Part shown: piece after piece, positions 22,941 through 28,194 of the stretch | How positions within the stretch are numbered: the first letter of the stretch is position 1 | How the letters are laid out: the number at the start of each line of letters is the position of its first letter | Source of the DNA: RGIG9115 sp045649825 | Lineage (GTDB): Bacteria; Bacillota; Clostridia; UBA1381 | Length of the DNA: 28,194 nucleotides | Direction: 5' to 3' | NCBI GenBank assembly: GCA_045649825.1 | Contig: JAZRQO010000003.1 | Location: 1-28,194, forward strand | The notes under the pieces: model-generated | Databases searched by the model: none | What the model saw: the letters and a program-made list of their open reading frames with translations, nothing else | What the model was told of the DNA's origin: nothing | Made by a program: the position numbers and the translations under genes

Positions 22941-23531
22941 ATGAAAAAGCTTGGCATATTCGGCGGCACCTTCAACCCCGTTCATAACGGGCATATGGCG
23001 GTAGCAGACGCGGCAGTTTCACAGTTCGGGCTGGACCGTCTGATGCTTTTGCCGAACTATCAGCCGCCACACAAAAAATGCGAAGCGGCACCTGAGCTTC
23101 GTCTTGCCATGGCAGAGGCGGCGTCGAGGGGCAGGGAAAAATTCTTCGTTTCGGATTATGAAATAAAAAAAGGCGGGATTTCCTATTCCGCACATACCTT
23201 AAAGGCGTTTTCGGAGCTTTACAAAGGCGAAGAGCTTTATTTCATAATCGGCGGCGACTCGCTTCGTGATTTCACGAAATGGTACAAGCCTGAAGAAATT
23301 GTCAAGTATTGCATACTTCTTGCCTATCCGAGAAATGATATTAACCTTGACGAATGTATAAAAAAGCTTCGGAGTAACCTTGGAGCCGTGGTTTACGAGC
23401 TTCATGCTCCCGAAATAAACATTTCCTCTTCGGAAATACGTTCAATTGTTAAAAGCGGCGGCAGGGCTGATGATTATGTCCCCCCCGCAGTTCTTGAAAT
23501 AATCGAAAACAATAACTTATATAAAGGATAA
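22941..23531 (+). CDS. nadD: Nicotinate-nucleotide adenylyltransferase
   Basis: Joins nicotinate mononucleotide and ATP to give deamido-NAD, the substrate of nadE (3438-4166). The nucleotidyltransferase motif GGTFNPVHNGHM is at residues 8-19, and the C-terminal ISSSEIRSIV motif matches the ISSTxIR signature. Length 196, normal. The start is 2 bases after the yhbY stop. Confidence 0.95.
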   Translation: MKKLGIFGGTFNPVHNGHMAVADAAVSQFGLDRLMLLPNYQPPHKKCEAAPELRLAMAEAASRGREKFFVSDYEIKKGGISYSAHTLKAFSELYKGEELYFIIGGDSLRDFTKWYKPEEIVKYCILLAYPRNDINLDECIKKLRSNLGAVVYELHAPEINISSSEIRSIVKSGGRADDYVPPAVLEIIENNNLYKG

Positions 23532-23536
23532 TTATT

Positions 23537-24091
23537 GTGGAAAATAAAATAAAGCAATTACTCTCCGAAAAGAGATATGTTCACTCTATGGCGGTGGCAA
23601 GCCTTGCCCGTGATTTGGCAAATAGCCTTGGTGAGGACGGCAAGCGCGCATATCTTGCAGGAGTTGTTCACGATATTGCAAAGGAAAAACCAATTCCTGA
23701 GCTTATACAGATTTGTGAGGATAACAACATACCCCTTACACCTGTAGAGCTTGCAAACCCCGTTCTTATCCACGCCCCGGCAGGTGCGGCAATACTCAAG
23801 GATTACGGGATTTGCGATACACAAATTGAAAATGCGGTACGCTATCACACCGTCGGCAGAGCTGATATGACGCTTATTGAAAAAATCATCTATTTTGCCG
23901 ATATGACAGAGCCAAACCGTGTATATAAAGAAGTTGAAGAGCTTCGCGCCCTTGCAAAAACTGACTTTGATGCCGCTTTTGCAAAAGCAATTGAGTATTC
24001 CCTTATATGGAATATTGAAAAAGGCAGGCTCATACATCCCGGCACTCTTGAAGCCTGGAACTCTATACTTCTGGAAAGGAAAACCATATGA
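23537..24091 (+). CDS. yqeK: HD-domain hydrolase YqeK
   Basis: A 184-residue HD-domain phosphohydrolase; in Firmicutes YqeK acts as a symmetrical Ap4A hydrolase. The N-terminal YVHSMAVASLARDLA and the GVVHDIAKEKP metal pair are visible, followed by ENAVRYHTVGRADMTLIEK. The start codon is GTG at 23537 behind AAAGGA. The stop overlaps the rsfS start by 4 bases (ATGA). Confidence 0.92.
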   Translation: MENKIKQLLSEKRYVHSMAVASLARDLANSLGEDGKRAYLAGVVHDIAKEKPIPELIQICEDNNIPLTPVELANPVLIHAPAGAAILKDYGICDTQIENAVRYHTVGRADMTLIEKIIYFADMTEPNRVYKEVEELRALAKTDFDAAFAKAIEYSLIWNIEKGRLIHPGTLEAWNSILLERKTI

Positions 24092-24402
24092 CATCAGACG
24101 AAAAAGCAAAAATCATTGCCGAGGCAATGGACGATAAAAAAGCGCAGAATATTGTAATTCTCGATGTAGCAGAAAAAACAAGTATAGCCGAAAAATTCGT
24201 ACTCTGCTCCTGCACATCATCAACCCAGGTAAAAGCCTGTGCGGATAATGCGGAATTCAAGGTTTCCGAAGCAGGTGAAGCCGTACATCATATCGAAGGT
24301 TATGCAGGCGGAAACTGGATACTTCTCGATTTTGGAGATGTGGTAGCACATGTTATGACAGAAGAAACACGTGAATTTTACGACATTGAGAGATTGTACT
24401 AA
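24088..24402 (+). CDS. rsfS: Ribosomal silencing factor RsfS
   Basis: A 104-residue factor that binds uL14 and blocks joining of ribosomal subunits when nutrients are scarce. The family signature is clear: HHIEGYAGGNWILLDFGDVV, then HVMTEETREFYDIERLY at the C-terminus. It overlaps yqeK by 4 bases. Last gene before leuS, 105 bases away. Confidence 0.94.
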   Translation: MTSDEKAKIIAEAMDDKKAQNIVILDVAEKTSIAEKFVLCSCTSSTQVKACADNAEFKVSEAGEAVHHIEGYAGGNWILLDFGDVVAHVMTEETREFYDIERLY

Positions 24403-24414
24403 CACGTAAAACAG

Positions 24415-24491
24415 AGCTAAATTATTTCGCTTTGCCGAGCAGCTAAATAAAATTCGCAATAAACATTTAGCTGACTGCCGAATAGCAGTCA
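24415..24491 (+). promoter_or_regulatory. leuS leader with competing hairpins
   Basis: Two copies of AGCTAAAT (24415-24422 and 24441-24448) are both complementary to a single ATTTAGCT (24465-24472), so two alternative stems are possible. A further hairpin TGACTGC / GCAGTCA (24472-24478 with 24485-24491) lies just before the RBS. No T-box core (GGTGGNACCGCG) and no terminator are present. It may be regulatory or simply structured. Confidence 0.45.
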
Positions 24492-24507
24492 AGAAAGGAA
24501 GATTATA

Positions 24508-26916
24508 ATGGCATTTGAATTTAAGAACTTTGAAAAAAAGTGGCAGGACAAATGGGAGGAAACAGGAGCGTTTCACGCTTCAAATGAAAGCGATAAGCCC
24601 AAGCTTTTTGCTCTCGTTGAATTCCCCTACCCCTCAGGTCAGGGACTTCACGTAGGCCATCCCCGAAGCTATACTGCTCTTGACATCATTGCAAGAAAAA
24701 GACGTATGGACGGCTATAACGTACTCTACCCCATGGGCTGGGACGCATTCGGTCTGCCCACGGAGAACTTTGCAATAAAGAATAAAATCCATCCCCGTAT
24801 TGTTACAAAGAACAATGTGGAGAACTTTACAAGACAGCTCAAAATGCTTGGCTTCTCTTTTGACTGGTCAAGAGAAATAAACACCACCGACCCTAACTAC
24901 TATAAGTGGACCCAGTGGATTTTCCTTAAGCTTTTTGAAAAGGGACTTGCCTATAAGCAGGAAATGCCTATTAACTGGTGTACAGGCTGTAAGGTAGGCC
25001 TTTCAAACGAAGAAGTTGTAAACGGCGTTTGCGAACGTTGCGGAAGCGAGGTTGTTCAGAGAAGAAAGAGCCAGTGGATGCTGAAAATAACAGAGTATGC
25101 ACAGCGCCTTATCGACGATCTTGAAGAAGTTGACTATATCGAAAAGGTTAAAACTCAGCAGAAGAACTGGATAGGCAGAAGTGAGGGTGCAGAGGTAACA
25201 TTCAAGCTCACAACAAACGACGACCTTGTTGTGTACACCACAAGAGCCGACACGCTCTTCGGTGCAACATACGTTGTTATGAGCCCTGAGCATGAGCTTA
25301 TCGACAAAATGAAAGCAAGTATCGAGAACTGGGATGAGGTTGTTGCATACCGTGAGGCGGCAGCGAAGAAGTCTGAGTTCGAGAGAACAGAGCTTGCTAA
25401 AGACAAAACAGGTACACCCCTTAAGGGTATTTATGCAATAAACCCAGCAAACGGAGAAAAGCTTCCCGTGTGGATTTCAGACTACGTGCTTGTAACTTAC
25501 GGAACAGGTGCAATTATGGCAGTTCCTGCTCATGATACGCGTGACTTTGAGTTTGCAAAGAAATTTGGGCTTCCCATAATCGAGGTTGTTGCTGGTGGCG
25601 AAAATGTGCAGGAAGAAGCATATACCGATGTTGCATCAGGAACAATGGTAAACAGTGGCTTCTTAACAGGTATGTCTGTAAAAGAAGCTATCCCTGCTAT
25701 GATAAACTGGCTTGAAGAAAAGGGCCTTGGTAAGAAAAAGGTTAACTTCAAGCTCCGTGACTGGGTGTTCTCTCGTCAGCGTTATTGGGGCGAGCCTATC
25801 CCCCTTGTGTACTGTGAAAAGTGCGGCTGGGTAGCAATCCCCGAAAGCGAGCTTCCCCTGGAGCTTCCCGAGCTTGATACATTCGAGCCAGGCGAAAACG
25901 GCGAGTCGCCCCTTAAAAAGGCAACAGACTGGATTAAAACAACCTGTCCTCACTGCGGTGGTGAAGCCGAGAGAGAAACAGATACAATGCCCCAGTGGGC
26001 AGGCTCAAGCTGGTACTTCCTCCGCTATATGGACCCTCACAACAATGAGGCCCTTGCCTCTAAGGAAGCCCTTGAATACTGGCTCCCTGTTGACTGGTAT
26101 AACGGCGGTATGGAGCATACCACACTCCATCTTCTCTATTCACGTTTCTGGCATAAGTTCCTTTACGATATTGGCGTAGTTCCCACAAAGGAACCCTATC
26201 AGCGTCGAACCTCTCACGGAATGATTCTCGGTGAGAATAACGAAAAGATGTCCAAGTCAAGAGGTAACGTAGTCAACCCCGACGAGGTTGTTGACGAATT
26301 TGGTGCAGATGCATTCAGAACATACGAAATGTTTATCGGCGCCTTCGACCAGGCAACACCCTGGTCAAATCAGGGACTTAAAGGCTGTCATAAGTTCCTT
26401 GAACGCGTATGGAATATGAAGGATATGGTAACTGATGACGAAGGCTACAGTGCAGAGCACGAAAAGCTTATGCATAAGCTCATTAAGAAGGTTGGCGACG
26501 ATATTGAGCGTATGAAGTTCAATACAGCTATTGCCGCAATGATGAGTGCAGTTAACGATTTCTATAAAAAAGGAAGCATTACAAAGGGCGAGTTCATCAC
26601 CTTTATAACACTTCTTTGCCCCTTTGCACCCCATATGTGTGAAGAGCTTTACGAGCCCTATGGCACAGGCGAGCTTCTTTCACTCAAAGCATGGCCTAAA
26701 TATGATGAGGACAAAACAAAGGACGACGAGATTGAAATAGTTGTTCAGGTAAACGGAAAAATCCGTGACAAGATAATGATTTCTGCAGGTCTTTCAAAAG
26801 AGGAAACAGAGCAGGCAGCTCTTGAATCTGGCAAGATAAAGGAAGAAATCGCAGGTAAAACCGTGGTAAAAGTAATAGCAGTACCAGGAAAGCTTGTAAA
26901 TGTAGTAGTTAAATAA
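24508..26916 (+). CDS. leuS: Leucyl-tRNA synthetase
   Basis: An 802-residue class I synthetase charging tRNA-Leu. The HIGH-type motif HVGH is at about 48-51 and KMSKS at about 580-584. The CP1 editing domain, insertion zinc-like segments (CTGCKVGLSNEEVVN; CEKCGWVAIPES; CPHCGGEAERETD) and the C-terminal VQVNGKIRDKI motif are present. Full bacterial length. RBS GAAAGGAAG is well placed. Followed by a strong terminator. Confidence 0.97.
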   Translation: MAFEFKNFEKKWQDKWEETGAFHASNESDKPKLFALVEFPYPSGQGLHVGHPRSYTALDIIARKRRMDGYNVLYPMGWDAFGLPTENFAIKNKIHPRIVTKNNVENFTRQLKMLGFSFDWSREINTTDPNYYKWTQWIFLKLFEKGLAYKQEMPINWCTGCKVGLSNEEVVNGVCERCGSEVVQRRKSQWMLKITEYAQRLIDDLEEVDYIEKVKTQQKNWIGRSEGAEVTFKLTTNDDLVVYTTRADTLFGATYVVMSPEHELIDKMKASIENWDEVVAYREAAAKKSEFERTELAKDKTGTPLKGIYAINPANGEKLPVWISDYVLVTYGTGAIMAVPAHDTRDFEFAKKFGLPIIEVVAGGENVQEEAYTDVASGTMVNSGFLTGMSVKEAIPAMINWLEEKGLGKKKVNFKLRDWVFSRQRYWGEPIPLVYCEKCGWVAIPESELPLELPELDTFEPGENGESPLKKATDWIKTTCPHCGGEAERETDTMPQWAGSSWYFLRYMDPHNNEALASKEALEYWLPVDWYNGGMEHTTLHLLYSRFWHKFLYDIGVVPTKEPYQRRTSHGMILGENNEKMSKSRGNVVNPDEVVDEFGADAFRTYEMFIGAFDQATPWSNQGLKGCHKFLERVWNMKDMVTDDEGYSAEHEKLMHKLIKKVGDDIERMKFNTAIAAMMSAVNDFYKKGSITKGEFITFITLLCPFAPHMCEELYEPYGTGELLSLKAWPKYDEDKTKDDEIEIVVQVNGKIRDKIMISAGLSKEETEQAALESGKIKEEIAGKTVVKVIAVPGKLVNVVVK

Positions 26917-26929
26917 TTTTAAAATAAAT

Positions 26930-26969
26930 CCCCGACGGTAGCTAAATTAGCTATCAGTCGGGGTTTTTT
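26930..26969 (+). terminator. Rho-independent terminator of leuS
   Basis: CCCCGAC and GTCGGGG form the outer stem, with an inner GATAGCT/AGCTATC-like arm, spanning 26930-26963. TTTTTT follows at 26964-26969, 13 bases after the leuS stop. Confidence 0.93.
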
Positions 26970-26988
26970 ATCATTTGCAAATATTACT

Positions 26989-27038
26989 TGTACAGGGGCC
27001 GGTTCCCTGCCTACACCAGAGAACCCTCCCCTGTACAC
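26989..27038. repeat. REP-like palindrome, decayed copy
   Basis: TGTACAGGGGCCGGTTCCCTG and CAGAGAACCCTCCCCTGTACA are the same arms as at 21575 and 22448, but with several mismatches so the palindrome is imperfect. The 3' end of the minus-strand gene at 27011 lies inside it. Confidence 0.85.
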
Positions 27039-27502
27039 GTTTGAAGTTTGGGTTTGAACAGGTTGATAATTGCTTTATTTAATTTTTTTGCTTTTTGAAC
27101 GGCACAATATGCACCGCCCTCGGGTTTTGTTATATATGAAATTATCATATCTGCTCTTTGGACCATTAGTTTGTTTCGTATTTCAATTGCAGCTTTAAAA
27201 TGTGCAGTTGCCGCTTCATTGCATATTTCCACTTCATCATAGTATTTTTCATAGTATTCATCATTTTTAGTAAGGTATGGGTTTATCAGAATTAATGAAC
27301 TGTTTGCGTGTCCTGCCCTGTTTTGTGCTTTTTTTACTGCCGTCGCGGCAAAAATATCAAACTCCCCGTTTCTGCCCATAATAAACTCCACATATTCTTT
27401 TGTGTTAATTAATTCAACAAGAAAGTTTATAAGTTTCTCCTCATATTTCTGATGTTCAATAAAATCTCTGTGTCCGAAAAAAGCTACCGTATATATATTC
27501 AT
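27011..27502 (-). CDS. SLOG-like (DUF1273/YspA-type) protein
   Basis: A 163-residue protein resembling the SLOG/DUF1273 Rossmann-like families (TVAFFGHRDF near the start, INTKEYVEFIMGRNGEFD, and RNKLMVQRADMIISYITKPEGGAYCAVQKAKKL). These families are thought to bind nucleotide-type ligands; the function is not known here. The start at 27502 is chosen over 27511 because AGGTGA is 6 bases before it. The last ~9 codons (CTGEGSLV) are encoded by the REP palindrome, so the original C-terminus has probably been replaced. A promoter lies at 27540-27568. No partner gene typical of a SLOG-based defence system adjoins it. Confidence 0.75.
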   Translation of the reverse strand: MNIYTVAFFGHRDFIEHQKYEEKLINFLVELINTKEYVEFIMGRNGEFDIFAATAVKKAQNRAGHANSSLILINPYLTKNDEYYEKYYDEVEICNEAATAHFKAAIEIRNKLMVQRADMIISYITKPEGGAYCAVQKAKKLNKAIINLFKPKLQTCTGEGSLV

Positions 27503-27539
27503 AAGTATCACCTACCATTTATAAAATGTTATTAATATG

Positions 27540-27568
27540 ATTATACAATATATAATCATTTAAATCAA
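27540..27568 (-). promoter_or_regulatory. SigA-type promoter for the SLOG-like gene
   Basis: Minus-strand TTGATT (plus 27563-27568) and TATAAT (plus 27540-27545) with a 17-base spacer, about 38 bases before the start. Confidence 0.8.
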
Positions 27569-27693
27569 GACATTTAAAAGATTTTATATGGTATAGTGAG
27601 CGTTTATATAAGGTAGAATATAGTAAATAGCCATCATAAATGCATTAAAGCTTTTATCGTATGGAAATTTCTATGTTAAAGGTGGTACAAACT

Positions 27694-28002
27694 ATGGATG
27701 AAAAAGATTTTTCGTTGCGATTGGGAATGTTGAGAACGAAAAAGAATGTATCGGCACGTGAAATGAGTTTATCTATTGGACAAAATCCTAATTATATTAA
27801 TCAAATTGAAGCGGGAAAAGCAACACCGTCATTGACGGGTATATTCTATATATGCGAATATCTTGGAATAACTCCCTGTGAATTTTTTGATGTTGAAAGC
27901 AGTAACCCTGCCAAAACAGCAGAAATAAACAAGCTCCTGAAAAAGCTTACCGATGAACAGTTGGAAATTGTAGAAAATCTTATAAAAAATATGGTTAAAT
28001 AA
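27694..28002 (+). CDS. XRE-family helix-turn-helix regulator
   Basis: A 102-residue DNA-binding protein. The HTH is at about 10-65: LRTKKNVSAREMSLSIGQ, NYINQIEAGKATPSLTG, and then FYICEYLGITPCEFFD. A C-terminal helix (KTAEINKLLKKLTDEQLEIV) probably mediates dimerisation. The start at 27694 is preferred over 27661 because AAAGGTGG is 8 bases before it. It is divergent from the SLOG-like gene and might regulate it; that is inference. Confidence 0.88.
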   Translation: MDEKDFSLRLGMLRTKKNVSAREMSLSIGQNPNYINQIEAGKATPSLTGIFYICEYLGITPCEFFDVESSNPAKTAEINKLLKKLTDEQLEIVENLIKNMVK

Positions 28003-28059
28003 ATTTAAGTGACAGGGAACGCACAGCGATTTGTTTTAATGTATAATTTGAGAAAAAAG

Positions 28060-28081
28060 GGGCTGTTTATAAAGTCAGCCC
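28060..28081 (-). terminator. Possible terminator for minus-strand transcription
   Basis: GGGCTG (28060-28065) pairs with CAGCCC (28076-28081), with an A-run on its left that reads TTTTTTCTC on the minus strand. The stem is short. It would stop transcripts coming from beyond the window end. Confidence 0.45.
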
Positions 28082-28082
28082 A

Positions 28083-28194
28083 CATCCCCAGGGGATGGTT
28101 AAAAATAGTGCAGAACGGACGAAACGAAGTATTATGCGGTTTAAGCCGCATAATACCTTGCCCGAAGGCGTACGTTGGTACGTCGAGTGGTGAG
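28083..28194 (-). repeat. Structured MITE-like repeat, copy C (truncated by window end)
   Basis: Read on the minus strand, this matches the last 100 bases of copy B (1529-1628) closely: CGTACCAACGTACG, a GTATTATGCG/CGCATAATAC stem, CGTCCGTTCTGCACTATTTTTA and a terminal CCATCCCC. Its outer end adjoins a CATCCCCAGGGGATG palindrome (28084-28098). The other end lies outside the window. Confidence 0.85.

Noticed and set aside
24403..24507. T-box riboswitch before leuS
   Set aside because: The gap is only 105 bases and lacks the T-box core and terminator/antiterminator; only unexplained hairpins are present.
27011..28002. SLOG protein plus XRE regulator as an antiphage or toxin-antitoxin system
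   Set aside because: SLOG domains occur in defence systems, but no effector (nuclease, TIR, membrane pore) adjoins it, the two genes are divergent, and the XRE protein has no toxin partner in the window.

Overview
The window looks like a chromosomal segment of an anaerobic, endospore-forming member of the Clostridia (Firmicutes), probably a gut-type or metagenome-assembled lineage. The grounds are the spoIIGA-sigE sporulation pair, Firmicutes-type promoters and AGGAGG ribosome binding sites, HPr with both His15 and Ser46, rubrerythrin next to a ferredoxin-thioredoxin-reductase-like protein, and A+T-rich intergenic DNA. The species cannot be named from the sequence.

Layout. 1-255: a structured repeat and the leader of prfB. 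255-1377: prfB with its programmed +1 frameshift. 1382-1628: a second copy of the repeat. 1667-4166: a plus-strand operon (DUF1015 protein, nicotinamidase, NAD synthetase). 4323-5831: minus-strand spoIIGA-sigE, with a Spo0A-type promoter. 5983-8964: two minus-strand secreted proteins carrying copper-amine-oxidase-type stalk domains, one of them fused to an HtrA-like protease. 9027-11932: minus-strand small unknown protein, AraC regulator, HPr and recA. 12089-12823: a decayed PfkB-type sugar kinase. 13070-15226: a GH78 alpha-L-rhamnosidase. 15296-16454: an FTR-like protein, thioredoxin and rubrerythrin. 16514-18187: ECF sigma factor and its membrane anti-sigma factor (minus). 18378-20279: divergent operon of a membrane protein, a SigB/F/G-type sigma factor and a GNAT acetyltransferase. 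20321-21496: CDF cation transporter. 21575-22498: a REP-associated transposase bracketed by long palindromes. 22634-26916: yhbY-nadD-yqeK-rsfS-leuS, a ribosome/NAD/translation cluster. 27011-28002: a SLOG-like protein and an XRE regulator. 28083-28194: a third, inverted copy of the structured repeat, cut by the window end.

How the parts fit. Much of the window is housekeeping (translation, recombination, NAD salvage and synthesis). Three sigma factors (SigE, an ECF factor and a SigB/F/G-type factor) suggest substantial sporulation and stress control. The FTR-like/thioredoxin/rubrerythrin run suggests ferredoxin-fed thiol and peroxide metabolism. Two families of palindromic repeats are the main accessory DNA: REP-like GGGGACGGTTC palindromes linked to the transposase, and a separate MITE-like family with terminal inverted repeats at both window ends. 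I found no CRISPR array, tRNA, rRNA, prophage or clear defence island. The most unusual items are the co-varying repeat family, the transposase/REP set, and the altered cysteine spacing of the FTR-like protein.
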